DNA of 64,000 nucleotides from Meira nashicola (Eukaryota > Basidiomycota > Exobasidiomycetes > Exobasidiales > Brachybasidiaceae): NCBI GenBank assembly GCA_001600355.1, contig BCJU01000001.1:6904283-6968282 (forward strand), given 5' to 3'. The notes below the pieces were generated by a model. It was given only the letters and a program-made list of their open reading frames with translations. It made no database searches and had not been told where the DNA came from. The position numbers and the translations under genes are program-made. Positions 41,214 through 51,375 of this stretch are shown here, piece by piece (position 1 is the stretch's first letter; each line of letters starts with the position of its first letter).

Positions 41214-42503
41214 TTACATGGTGTTGACGGCTGTTTCGTATGTGCTTAATTCGCCTTGAGTCAGGCCGAGTTCTTGCCATCTTTTCTGGACATCACCGTC
41301 TGCTTCAATTGCTCCTTCATTCCATTCTTGCAACAAAGCTTGCAATAATGCTTTGACGAGTTTCTTTTGATCGCTTTGTATAGCTTGCAAAGCATCTTTT
41401 CCGTTCTCTTTTGCCTCTTGACATTTTTCCACAAATGTCAAACATGCTCTACTAGCCTTTTCAGCATAATCCAAATCATCACGCAATTCAATATCCCCAT
41501 CTGGTCCTGCTGATGTGGCTGTATCTATACCTTCCAATGAAGCAGGCGGCAAGGTAGACTGAATTTGAGCGGGTAAAAGGGAAACGATTAAAGTATTGAG
41601 CAATCTTGATTCAACCAATTGTGCAACGACGGATGGGTGTTTGATACCATCTGCATGTGTTGCAGGAGGTTGTTCAAGCGGAGCGGAGGGCAAATCTCCT
41701 CGAGGTCCTGAGTTGGGAACGGGAGCAACAGCGGTCGAAAGTCCAGTTCTTGTAGGAACAGATTCTTCCTGAGTTGAATGTGAAGCAGAATCGTCTTGGA
41801 GAAGGAGAGAATTAACCAAAAATGCAGACTTACGACGCAAAGAAACGTCAGGATCAAGTAATGCACCACATAGCGCATTCCATCCATCCAAATCGATGAA
41901 GGAGAGAACAGCTTTTGCGTTATGCTTGAGAATTCCACTCAATGCATACAAAGCCTTACTGCGTACTTGTCCATCCGAGCCATGTACTAATAGCGAGATA
42001 ATTGGCTTGAGAAAACCGAATTGCAAAACTGTCATTTGTGCTTTGTCATTATTTTGAACAGCAGTACCGACGATCCAAAGTGTCGCAATTTGAATTGCTG
42101 GACTAGTTGCATGTGATTCCTCTGATCCTGTTAGCAAACCTAAAAGTGGTTCCCACATTTTCATTGAAGTGATGTTATTGGCATTGTCGATTTGCTCGAT
42201 CAACATCTCAAAGTTATCCAAAGCTTGTATCCGATCTGATTCAGTTCGATTCGTATCCAAAGCTACTGAAAGTTCTTCTCGCATCATTTGTGCTTCGCTT
42301 TTTCCCATCAAAGCATCGTACAAAGCGGGATCTGCCAAATCTGGCCTTCTTCCAGATGCAATATCTCCAGCGATTTCTTGAATTCCAGGATGATTAGCTG
42401 CATCTGCTTCCGCATCGCCACTTCCACCTCCTGGTGCACTTTGAGCTATGGACCATTTAAGCAATTCGTCTGGATTATTGGGTAACCTTGGTGGTCCTGA
42501 CAT
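41214..42503 (-). CDS. FES1: Hsp70 nucleotide exchange factor Fes1 (HspBP1 family)
   Basis: Releases ADP from cytosolic Hsp70 and helps deliver misfolded proteins for degradation. The 429-aa single-exon protein starts MSGPPRLPNNPDELLKWSIAQS, the conserved Fes1 N-terminal helix (ELL-x-WSI). Armadillo-type repeats follow at about 95-245, for example LDNFEMLIEQIDNANNI, IQIATLWIVGTAVQNN, VRSKALYALSGILKHN and LRRKSAFLVNSLLLQD. The C-terminal part is longer than in yeast Fes1 (290 aa) and contains a Ser/Pro/Ala-rich insert at about 248-285 before a final helical segment. There is no targeting signal. Stress-related neighbours (KAR2, Hsp70-like) are within 15 kb but not in an operon-like arrangement. 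Confidence 0.93.
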   Translation of the reverse strand: MSGPPRLPNNPDELLKWSIAQSAPGGGSGDAEADAANHPGIQEIAGDIASGRRPDLADPALYDALMGKSEAQMMREELSVALDTNRTESDRIQALDNFEMLIEQIDNANNITSMKMWEPLLGLLTGSEESHATSPAIQIATLWIVGTAVQNNDKAQMTVLQFGFLKPIISLLVHGSDGQVRSKALYALSGILKHNAKAVLSFIDLDGWNALCGALLDPDVSLRRKSAFLVNSLLLQDDSASHSTQEESVPTRTGLSTAVAPVPNSGPRGDLPSAPLEQPPATHADGIKHPSVVAQLVESRLLNTLIVSLLPAQIQSTLPPASLEGIDTATSAGPDGDIELRDDLDYAEKASRACLTFVEKCQEAKENGKDALQAIQSDQKKLVKALLQALLQEWNEGAIEADGDVQKRWQELGLTQGELSTYETAVNTM

Positions 42504-42755
42504 TATGTTGAATTTTGTTTGTTATACAGGATGATGGACGTTGTATATATAGCACGGCTGCACTTCACATCTTAAATATGTATGTAATCTATTGAACCGA
42601 AAACTTTTTGTGACCTGAGCAGACTGCTCAAATGCCCAATAAAGAAATCGATCCTTCTCCACCTTTCTAGAATGTCAACTTCAATGTTAGGCTAAAAGCG
42701 CGTCACTAAAAAAAAATGCATTAAATAGTATACAAATGGTGATGTAAGCAAGAAA

Positions 42756-45503
42756 TTATAAGGCTGCGTCTGAATTCTTTTCCTTTTTTCCAAAGCCAAA
42801 CGTTCTGCTGAGAGTGCTTCTCCTCCTTTGTGCTGTAGCTTTGGATGGATCGATAGATGATGGATCAGCAGTAGTTGGCCTTCTCGGTGTAGTGACCCTT
42901 CTCCATCCACTCATTGCGCTATTTGATGTTGGCAAAGGAGTGGGATCTTCATCGGATTTGCGTCGTTCATTTGGGCTATGCCCTAATGCATTTGCATTCA
43001 TTACGATAGGCGCAGGTAATGGATTAGAAGGAGGAGGAGGAGAAGGTGGAAATGCAGGAGTATGGGCAGTAGAAACGCTTATGCTTGTATTTCGCCTAGC
43101 TTTTCGAGCAATCTTTTCTTGTTCTTTCTTGCTTAAAGGTCTCTCAGCTGGGGTGAATGCTGCACCTTGTCCAGGAGCAGCAAGTCGTACGATTGACTTA
43201 TTTGGTGATGCATTAGTAGATGTGGATGATGTTAATGGTCCTCCTGTTAATGTAGCACGCCTTTCTCCTTTGCTTTTATACAATTCATCTCTCTTTTCTT
43301 CTGCTGCAAAATCAGTTCGTAAAGGAGATCTTTGACGTTCGACTGCTTTTTGTGGAGAGAGTGTTCTTCTTTCTTCCCTCGAATTTCTTTCATCAGCATG
43401 ATTTGAACTCGTGGCCGAAAGTGAATGTTGACCATCATCCTCCACAACAAGAGGCTCTGCATGTAAAACCTTATTTGACGATAAAGTCGGGCTAGATTGC
43501 GGAAAAATTTGATTAGTTGCCACATTTGCCGATCCTTTCCTCGAGCGAAGAGATGTGAGCCAGGATCCTTTGCTTTCATTTGGCTCTGCCGATGTTGGTG
43601 AAGCAGGAGCTTGGTTTGCTATAGAAGGTATCTGTAAAGTCGCTCCATTGATCGAAAGGGGCGGGTTTGTATTGGACGCACTGCTGCTGGGACTTTGGAA
43701 ACGACCGAATAAGCCTGATCGTCCTTCTGCTGGTGTAGTAGAACGAGAAGGAACTTCCAAAGGTGCACCATCATTAGTGCCGTCTATCGCTGTTTGATTA
43801 GAAGATGATCCCAAAAATCCAGAGAATAAAGATGAAGCTGAAGCAGTTCCAGATGAACCGCGTTGCATAGGCGTCGAAAGAGTATCAGAAAGAGGCGAGA
43901 CAGTTTGCTGTTTGTGTAGCTCCACCCGTTTCTTTATATTTTCTTCTCTTCGCACTTTTGCTTTTTCCGCTCGCATGGCCTTGACATCAGGAAGACCAAG
44001 GCTGGGCATGTCTAAATCTACAGCTTGATAGAAAAGAACATAAGCGCTTCCCGCTCCTGGTGTATCTCCAAAGTATCGTGATATATCCGATTCATCAATA
44101 ACGCTGATCGTTTCATCATCAAAGACAAACCACCTTTTGTCTACCTTGATAATAGCGACATAATGTCCGTGATGAGGGCCAACACCGATGTGAACAATAA
44201 TTCCGTATAATTCGTACAATTTATCGGGATCTTCTGCATCATCCGAAGTGTTGAACAATCGTAATTGCATTGGGAAAACGACCCTATAGGCTAATTTGAC
44301 AAATCTTTGCACGGATTCTTCATACTTGAAGCGTTTTAAATGCAATGCCAAGACGTTGGGTAACTTTTTGATTTTCATTCGCTTCTCTGCTTCTTGTAAT
44401 CCAGAGCATGTATCGCAAAAGAATTTATTTCGCGCGCATAACATTTCACTTGCACTGAATTGACGCAAACATGCAGTCACACTTGTATTCCTTTCGATAT
44501 CCAATGATAAATCTAAAAAGCATTCATCTCTTGAAGTAACTGATTCACACGTCAAACATCTTGTCTCATTCGTCAAAATTCCTTCAAACAATCTGTGAAC
44601 CATTGTCTTGCCATTGGGTTCGACATCATGAACAATATTTTGTGATTCTTCCAATTTCCCATTCATTCTTCCATCAATTTTAGCCTCATCCACAATATCC
44701 TCTCCGATGCGATTCAAGACAAAATTGAACAATTCGTGAGCATCTTGGTGTGCTGTTGAATCAAACAAGATGTTGTTTTTTCGCAAAGATGTTAAAAATG
44801 CTTTTATATCCGTATCTGAAACAACAATGTTCGAACATGAATTTGCGTTGGTTTGCAAAGGATTGGGAGATGGAATTCCGACAGCAGGATTAGCGCTATT
44901 TGTGGTATTCGTATGAGTGATGACATTTGCGGTGCTGGACGCATTATGGATTGCAGCGTTGACACCGACTTTTCCACCACTTGCTGTTCCCGGCCTACTG
45001 GACACTTTTCGCGAAAGGCCTGAGCCGATGAAGGAGGTAGAATGAGAAGGAGATTCGGATTGTGATTGTTGATTTGTTTGTCCGGTAGGTATCGTTACTT
45101 GAGCAGAAGCCATCCTTTGAAAAAGCGATTTTAAAGCAAGAAACAAGGTATCAACTTCATTTTGGGAGGAGTTGTAGTCGGGTCCGGACTTCGAAAGGTT
45201 TTGAGATAAAGCTGCTTTGTTTGGTAATTGCTTTGCACTGTATGCCAAAATTGATTCTCTAAATGGGTCACAAAAATACAAAGCTTGCATCACTGAATTT
45301 ACATAGCATGTATTGCCGAAATTCTCCAATCCCAGCATATTTGGCACATCTAGCGGATCGAATGAGTGATTTACCCATTCTTGTTCATCAGGAACTAGCC
45401 AATTCTCTTTGCCATCTTGTAGGTGTGAATTTGGTGATGTAGGACCTGAAGTCGAATTTGAGTTGCTACCAACGCCGAGAAGACCTTTCCAACGAAATGA
45501 CAT
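42756..45503 (-). CDS. creB: Ubiquitin-specific protease of the CreB / USP12-USP46 type
   Basis: A deubiquitinase; fungal CreB acts with the WD40 protein CreC in carbon-catabolite control and transporter stability. The first true ATG is at 45503, giving 915 aa; longer frames begin with GTG. The Cys box is LGLENFGNTCYVNSVMQALY with catalytic Cys66. The His box is GVGPHHGHYVAII, followed by WFVFDD and GSAYVLFYQ. Two Cys pairs (CLTCES and CDTCSG) form the structural zinc site. RMKIKKLPNVLALHLKRFKYE closely follows the USP12/46 subgroup. A Ser/Asn-rich insert divides the N-terminal part at about 110-220, and the C-terminal ~370 residues are Pro/Ser/Arg-rich and probably disordered, with a coiled Lys/Arg/Glu stretch first. 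Single exon. Confidence 0.92.
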   Translation of the reverse strand: MSFRWKGLLGVGSNSNSTSGPTSPNSHLQDGKENWLVPDEQEWVNHSFDPLDVPNMLGLENFGNTCYVNSVMQALYFCDPFRESILAYSAKQLPNKAALSQNLSKSGPDYNSSQNEVDTLFLALKSLFQRMASAQVTIPTGQTNQQSQSESPSHSTSFIGSGLSRKVSSRPGTASGGKVGVNAAIHNASSTANVITHTNTTNSANPAVGIPSPNPLQTNANSCSNIVVSDTDIKAFLTSLRKNNILFDSTAHQDAHELFNFVLNRIGEDIVDEAKIDGRMNGKLEESQNIVHDVEPNGKTMVHRLFEGILTNETRCLTCESVTSRDECFLDLSLDIERNTSVTACLRQFSASEMLCARNKFFCDTCSGLQEAEKRMKIKKLPNVLALHLKRFKYEESVQRFVKLAYRVVFPMQLRLFNTSDDAEDPDKLYELYGIIVHIGVGPHHGHYVAIIKVDKRWFVFDDETISVIDESDISRYFGDTPGAGSAYVLFYQAVDLDMPSLGLPDVKAMRAEKAKVRREENIKKRVELHKQQTVSPLSDTLSTPMQRGSSGTASASSLFSGFLGSSSNQTAIDGTNDGAPLEVPSRSTTPAEGRSGLFGRFQSPSSSASNTNPPLSINGATLQIPSIANQAPASPTSAEPNESKGSWLTSLRSRKGSANVATNQIFPQSSPTLSSNKVLHAEPLVVEDDGQHSLSATSSNHADERNSREERRTLSPQKAVERQRSPLRTDFAAEEKRDELYKSKGERRATLTGGPLTSSTSTNASPNKSIVRLAAPGQGAAFTPAERPLSKKEQEKIARKARRNTSISVSTAHTPAFPPSPPPPSNPLPAPIVMNANALGHSPNERRKSDEDPTPLPTSNSAMSGWRRVTTPRRPTTADPSSIDPSKATAQRRRSTLSRTFGFGKKEKNSDAAL

Positions 45504-46802
45504 ATTGACAGAAATGCTGTTCTTTCTCTTCACTCCTTCCTCTCAAATTTTTATTGAAAGATCCAGCTGACTTCCATACTATTCCGGTTGAGATAAAATA
45601 GAATAAGAAGATTTCTTTTGTTGGTTCGAAAAGACAGAGCGGAGTGAAGTCCGGTTGTACTTTTGTTGATGATCCTTCCCCCCACGTCGATTGGAATGAC
45701 TGTCGTGCGTGCTAAATTTCAGTGATGAATAGTCCTGATTGAAAACGTCGGACAAGATTGAGATGAAAGAGAGGTGGCTGGAAAGAGCGTAGATCCGATA
45801 ATTCACTTAATAAAATTCTCTCATTGCATCGATGTATAAGTACAAAATAAGGAAGATGGGGAAAAGAGATTCTACATTTCGCAGAAGAATATAAAAATGC
45901 ACCAGCACGCAAAACTCCCCTAGCGCCCGCGCCTGCGCGAGGTTAGTGGTGCATTTTTATTTGCTTATCCATCCTTACCTCCGCACATTGCATAAATCAG
46001 CTGTATAGTCTACGATCAATACCGGTCATGTGGCACCGTCTAACTGAAGCTTAATTTAAGAACGGAAATGACATTCAATCGGGCTTATAAGAGGAAAAGT
46101 GCGGCGGCTCTCCTTTGATGGATTGTTGGGAAACAGTTAGGATGAAGACAAATGCAACACGCGCCTGGTGCATACAAATGACGCCGCTTCTTAGGCTCAT
46201 TGATGCGTTGCGCCACTCTTGCACGCTGTGTATAAATTTGGTTGTGTGTGTTTGTGTGCCTGATTATTGTTAGCCTGAGAAAAGAAGGACCTTCCAGTGT
46301 TAGCTGTTGCATTAAGTCCTACTACACGTACGTACACAAATCAAAAAGCATGTTCACAAAAGAAGCAAGTATTTAATCTAATGATAATCAATCGAAAGCC
46401 TTGGCGGATAGAGTTTTTTTTTGCAGTGTATGGTGACTTTCTTTGATTGCTGAAAAGACTCAATTATTTATTCACCTTAAATAAGATATTAGGCCTTTTT
46501 TCATCTCTCTTTGCCTTCGGTGCATTCAATCACTTTGTATACCAGTACATTTGTGCTTTACATTCTATTCATTTTGTTCTGTATCGTAAGCTGGCGTGCT
46601 TTTGCGCACGCCTAAAGCAAGTTATTCTCTGTGTTGTATGTGTGTGCACGCACGACTTTAAAGGCTTTGGCGCAAAAGAGTCAAAACGCCTTAAGGAAAA
46701 GGACGGAGCAATCGCGCTAGAAGTTTGCAGGTAAAATGAATGTTACAATTGTGAATGTGCACATCTTCTTCTCACCATCATTGTCATCACACATAAATCA
46801 TC
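45504..46802. other. Intergenic region between divergent genes
   Basis: About 1.3 kb between the deubiquitinase and ATP20. It contains GCACGCA words (45905, 46646) and GC-rich patches (45921-45945, 46600-46620). A 95-codon open stretch at 46447-46734 looks random. No gene is called. Confidence 0.5.
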
Positions 46803-47473
46803 ATGATCTTCTCCTCTTTACGTACAGGAGCATTCCGTTCAGGATTTAATCGTCAATTGCATACTTCCGTTCCACGTTCTGATGTGGCAAGCAGTGCAAG
46901 AAATGCAGCAGAAGGAGCATCAAAACAATTGAGTGGTTTGGCTGAAAAGGCAAAAGCATTCGGTAAACCATTAGCAGATCGTGCTTCATCAGCAACAGGC
47001 GGTGAGTTGCTGTATTTGATTAGGAAACTTTTGATCTTAATCTCTGATAAATTTGCCCCCTTTTCTTTCCAGTAAATGTTTCTTCTTATGCAGATTCATT
47101 CATGTACAATTTGCGTGTAGCCGGCGCTTTGTTCAAGCAAGTTTACCTCGCTGAAGGATTAGCTCCACCACGCTCGTTACAAGTCATCCAAGATGCATAC
47201 AAGACAATGTATGCCCGTGCTATTGATAGTAATTGGTGGACAAATTTGGTCAAATCTGGGGAATGGCAAAAGACTGCAATCTATGCAATTGAAGCATACG
47301 GTATTTTCCATATCGGACAGATGGTAAGAATTTCCACTTTTTTTAGAAGTTTGAATTTGGGATCATTGCGACTGACACACTTACTTTTCCTTATTCTTAT
47401 CACACAGATCGGTAGAAGGCATATCGTTGGTTACAAGATCGACAAAAAGACTGCACATGGAGACCATCATTAA
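46803..47473 (+). CDS. ATP20: Mitochondrial ATP synthase subunit g, three exons
   Basis: A small membrane subunit of F1Fo-ATP synthase needed for dimer formation and cristae shape. Exons are 46803-47001, 47073-47323 and 47408-47473 with introns of 71 nt (phase 1, GTGAGT...TTCCAG) and 84 nt (phase 0, GTAAGA...CACAG); the product is 171 aa. Residues 1-30 (MIFSSLRTGAFRSGFNRQLHTS) form an Arg/Ser-rich presequence. The subunit-g domain is in exon 2: NLRVAGALFKQVYLAEGLAPP, then YAIEAYGIFHIGQM. This is the membrane helix with a Gly-x-x-x-Gly-like face (YGIFHIGQMIGRR) that packs against subunit e. The C-terminal tail is basic and His-rich. It is the most intron-rich gene in the window. Confidence 0.94.
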
Positions 47474-48013
47474 ATGTATGTACTCTATCTCCATCTGCCC
47501 CGCAACCATCAACATATATTCAAATGAGCATTTGCACATATAGATGATTTTCATCGTTATTCATCGTTATTCAAAAGATAGGCTGTGTGTGTATAGAAGC
47601 ATTTCCATTTTAGACAGACAATATGGATAGCATTTAGACAAGTTTTGTTGTAAATGAAGGATTACACTTTAGGCTTCAGCACTCTCACCCAATGCACAAT
47701 TTACTGCAATTGATGTGGTATAAAAATGCTTTATTGATCGCAGAACAACGCATAAATTTGAACCATCTTCATTTCCATTATCTATACCATTGAAGCTATC
47801 TTGGGGAAGGACATACCATTCGATCCAGCTTTTAAAAATACGCGCTTTCTTCCGAATCATGTCTTTGACCTAAACGAATCACGTGTCTCATTATAAAAAA
47901 GTTGCTCCACTACCACAAATATTCAGAACAATAAGTGTTGTTGCTCTTAACTACTCAGCTCTATAGCATCCATCATTGATGTGATCAAGACTTAAGGCTG
48001 GAAGAGGATTGTA
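47474..48013. other. Intergenic spacer
   Basis: About 540 bp between two plus-strand genes. A direct repeat TTATTCATCG is visible at 47556-47575. No gene is seen. Confidence 0.5.
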
Positions 48014-51000
48014 ATGCAGCCAAATAGTATTCACACAGCAGATCGTACGCCTTTATTTTATGCCGATATATATCCTTCTTCCACATTTTACGAATCGAAT
48101 TCAAAGGATTCCATTCGTCAGAGTTTAACTTCATTGGCAACACTTTTACAAAAATTCATCGATGATCACTGCAAAGAGACTCTTGGAGGGTATATATGGT
48201 ACAGAGAAACACTCAAAGTCACAGTAGCTGATCAGACAGAAGATGGAGAGAAACCGGCTAGACTTTATGCATATATGAGACATGGCGGTAGTGTGGAAGA
48301 TGAGTGGTTGGCTGTTCACTTACTTTTGTTGGCAAGTGAAAGTTTTCAAAATGTAAAAGACTCAGACAACATCAAAGACAGCCCTCAATCTCGCAAATTC
48401 TGCGTGAATATATGCGATGAAGATGGTCAATTTTTGATGATCGAAGGAGCAGAAGAATTGCCTGATTGGGTTCAGCCAAATAATGCAGATGGAAGGCTTT
48501 GGATTATGGGTGGAAAGTTTCACCTTCTCACCCTAGATTGTCATCCTGGGGATGTTATAAGCCGAAGTCCTGAGTCTTCTATGGAAGAAGGCAATTCTCT
48601 CAAACATGTTACTGCACTCCAGCTTTTACAATCAGAAACGGACTCTGCAGCACCTCCACGTTTCATAGCAGCGCTTCAAAGAAACCGAATGCCTTCATTC
48701 CCTGAATTGAAATGGGCACAAGATTATCAACATTCAACGCTCGTCTACCTACCGATTGTAGCTGCAAAACTTATATCTCGCTTCCCACAAATCCTTGCCG
48801 ATGCAGCGGAAGCATTCGAAGGACGAGAAGGTCCAAAAGATGCACGACTTTTGCGAGATTTACATGTCTTTGGAGGAATGCAAAATACACTGCAAACGCA
48901 AACAGAAGAAGGTGTACCAGCTTTCTTGGTCAAGGTTAAGCTTCCGAGACGGATGTATGCAACCTTGTTAGCTGAAAGGTACTTTCCACCAAAGTGTTTT
49001 GGCACAGCTTGGCGTGAAAGTGTGATGAAGTATTGGGATATGCTGGAGAAAGAGATGAAGCAAGGTAGTAGACTGGAGGCTGAAGATGAGATAATTCTCA
49101 AAGAGAAGGGAAGAAGAAGGGATTTGGGTTGCAAGATCGTTTGCGGCCTAGAATTGGTTCATTCTAATGTCAAAAATAGAACGTTGAATAATCCAAAAAA
49201 TCTTTTTGAGATTCAAGATGATCAAGTCCGCTCTTCAGCTGCATATAACCAATTCATCAAATCTCTCACCTCGCAAGGTTATTTTGACAGAGAAGTGCAA
49301 GATAGTTATCTATGGAAACAGAAGGAGAAGGAGGCTTTGCGTCTGTGGCGGTCGATGATGTTGTCTAAAAATGATGTTGACGATTTAAATACGTCTGATG
49401 ATCTTGCCTTTATATTGGATGCGGTCAAGATGTGCTCAAGAGATCGATCATTCCCACCACACCTTGATTCTAATAAAGGTGCACAAGCCCTGCGATTGTA
49501 TGAAGATCCAGATGACTTTTTGTATGATGCTTCCAGAGTGGAGGACAAATCTAATACAGGAGCAAATCCAGATGCTAGTGAAGATGCAGAGAGAATTGCA
49601 ATGCAACAATTGAACGCTTTCTCAGACAAGCTGCAAACTTTTGTCGAAGGAGAAGGAGATGAAGTAGGTGCTTTATTCGAGGATGAAGGATTAGACGGCA
49701 AGGGAGATGAAGATGAAATGGAAGAAGATGATAATGATGAATACGAAAATAAGAGACAGGCTTTACAAAAGCTGATACCTCCATTACCAGAGGATGAATG
49801 GGGTGCAAGAACCGGAAAATCAGAGAGAAAGACTTCCTTCAAGCAAAAGCAATCTACAGATATGGATACGGATGCGGATATCGTCACAGAGGGTGTGAAA
49901 AATTCACCATCTACGCCAAACAAACAATCTGGACTTAATCGACTGGCGGGCTTTTCAAGTCATAATAAGTACGATGGAGCGTCTGATTCCGACGAGTCAG
50001 TGGATGATGAAATCTTGCGAGCTGGAGATACAGAAGAAGATCGAATAAATAGAGCTCGTTCATTGGACATAGAATCGGTATTCCGACAAGAAGAAGAAAG
50101 ACATCAAATGGCAATGGAGGATGGAGATTTTCTTGATGATGAAGACGGATGGGAAGATGAGAGTGATTTGGATCAAGCCGGAAAAGAGATTAACAAAGAA
50201 TTCGCTCTAGGTCGAAAAGATATGCTCAACTTTCTAGAATTCGCAAGAATAGAATTAGGATTGAGCGAAGAACAATATCAGGGTATCCTAGACGAACGTC
50301 GCAGTCGTGGAGAGTATGTGCCTCAACTGTCGTCGAAAGAGGAGAAGCCCGATATCTTCCATAAAGCAAAGCCAAAATCCAAGAATGAGAATGAAAATAT
50401 TTCTCAAAGCAAAAGCCAGACATACAATACAAAATCAGATTATGAAGCATTAAAGGAAGCGGAGAGGAATGGTAAAACTTTCCGACAGCAGACGCAGGAA
50501 AATAAACTGAAGTCGTTACGAAATGAAAGGACGACAAAATCAGAAAAAGAAGCTGCTCGTTTACGTGCTGAAAGAGCAGTGCAAGAGATAGAAGAGCAAG
50601 CTGCTAGAAAGAAGGATTATGAACCTTCAACAAGTAAATCTTCTGACTCATTCCAACGTTTGATGGACAACATGGACGCAGAATTGATCAAGCTAAAGCA
50701 GGACAAAGGAAAGAAAAAAGAAAAGGTCGATCATGAGGACTTTGTTTCACTAGGAGCAAGGAAATTTGACAACACTTCGAGCGATGATGAAGATGAAGAA
50801 ATGATGTCAGCGCAAGATGCTGAATTACTCGAAAAGATGCTTCATGATGATCTGCCTTCTTCCTTACGTGCTTTGTTACAGAAAAATGATTCTGATCCAT
50901 CTTCAATGACGACTGTTGAGCGACAAATCATGGACGATATGCTGAAAAGTTATCATGCACAAATGGGACAAGCAGGTCCTGTTGGTAATTTGATGGGGCG

Positions 51001-51037
51001 AATGGGCATCGGTAAACTATCTCAATTTGAGCCATAG
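48014..51037 (+). CDS. ECD: Ecdysoneless (ECD / SGT1) family protein
   Basis: A 1007-aa single-exon protein of the conserved ecdysoneless family, linked in animals and fungi to pre-mRNA splicing (Prp8) and the R2TP chaperone, with effects on cell-cycle and stress control. The conserved N-terminal domain covers about residues 1-400: GGYIWYRETLKV, DEWLAVHLLLLAS, DEDGQFLMIEGAEELPDWVQP and GRLWIMGGKFHLLTLD in order. The C-terminal 500 residues are strongly acidic (DEDEMEEDDNDEYEN and similar) with Lys/Glu-rich coiled stretches. That composition matches the family's transactivation-like and CK2-phosphorylated tail. The family name SGT1 here is unrelated to the Hsp90 cochaperone Sgt1. No targeting signal is seen. 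Confidence 0.9.
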   Translation: MQPNSIHTADRTPLFYADIYPSSTFYESNSKDSIRQSLTSLATLLQKFIDDHCKETLGGYIWYRETLKVTVADQTEDGEKPARLYAYMRHGGSVEDEWLAVHLLLLASESFQNVKDSDNIKDSPQSRKFCVNICDEDGQFLMIEGAEELPDWVQPNNADGRLWIMGGKFHLLTLDCHPGDVISRSPESSMEEGNSLKHVTALQLLQSETDSAAPPRFIAALQRNRMPSFPELKWAQDYQHSTLVYLPIVAAKLISRFPQILADAAEAFEGREGPKDARLLRDLHVFGGMQNTLQTQTEEGVPAFLVKVKLPRRMYATLLAERYFPPKCFGTAWRESVMKYWDMLEKEMKQGSRLEAEDEIILKEKGRRRDLGCKIVCGLELVHSNVKNRTLNNPKNLFEIQDDQVRSSAAYNQFIKSLTSQGYFDREVQDSYLWKQKEKEALRLWRSMMLSKNDVDDLNTSDDLAFILDAVKMCSRDRSFPPHLDSNKGAQALRLYEDPDDFLYDASRVEDKSNTGANPDASEDAERIAMQQLNAFSDKLQTFVEGEGDEVGALFEDEGLDGKGDEDEMEEDDNDEYENKRQALQKLIPPLPEDEWGARTGKSERKTSFKQKQSTDMDTDADIVTEGVKNSPSTPNKQSGLNRLAGFSSHNKYDGASDSDESVDDEILRAGDTEEDRINRARSLDIESVFRQEEERHQMAMEDGDFLDDEDGWEDESDLDQAGKEINKEFALGRKDMLNFLEFARIELGLSEEQYQGILDERRSRGEYVPQLSSKEEKPDIFHKAKPKSKNENENISQSKSQTYNTKSDYEALKEAERNGKTFRQQTQENKLKSLRNERTTKSEKEAARLRAERAVQEIEEQAARKKDYEPSTSKSSDSFQRLMDNMDAELIKLKQDKGKKKEKVDHEDFVSLGARKFDNTSSDDEDEEMMSAQDAELLEKMLHDDLPSSLRALLQKNDSDPSSMTTVERQIMDDMLKSYHAQMGQAGPVGNLMGRMGIGKLSQFEP

Positions 51038-51375
51038 ATGCGGCAGTATTATTTGCCTTGGTTGTATTTTATTGTACTTTAAGTCGAAAATGTAATATCA
51101 TCCATATTTTAGTATCACTCCCGCGAATTGATCAGTAACACATATCCTGTTTCTCATATTCAAAATAGCCATGAACTAATCACAATTACATTTGACAACA
51201 TAGAAAAACGGCGAATGATCTATCTGTGCGAAAAAGTTCATCAAATGCCCCTTATTTCAATAAATCAAACCAGAAACAATGAGAAAACAAAATGTTCTTG
51301 TAAGAGACTAAAAGCATCATGCTCTATGCTGAATACAAACTACACTCTCCCAATATTCGAACGCTACATATTACG
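51038..51375. other. Intergenic spacer between convergent genes
   Basis: About 340 bp holding the two 3' ends. No gene or element is seen. Confidence 0.5.

Noticed and set aside
45504..45533. Ten-residue N-terminal extension of the deubiquitinase.
   Set aside because: It begins with GTG; the first ATG is at 45503.
46447..46734. 95-codon plus-strand open stretch before ATP20.
   Set aside because: No signal, motif or coding-like codon use; probably chance.
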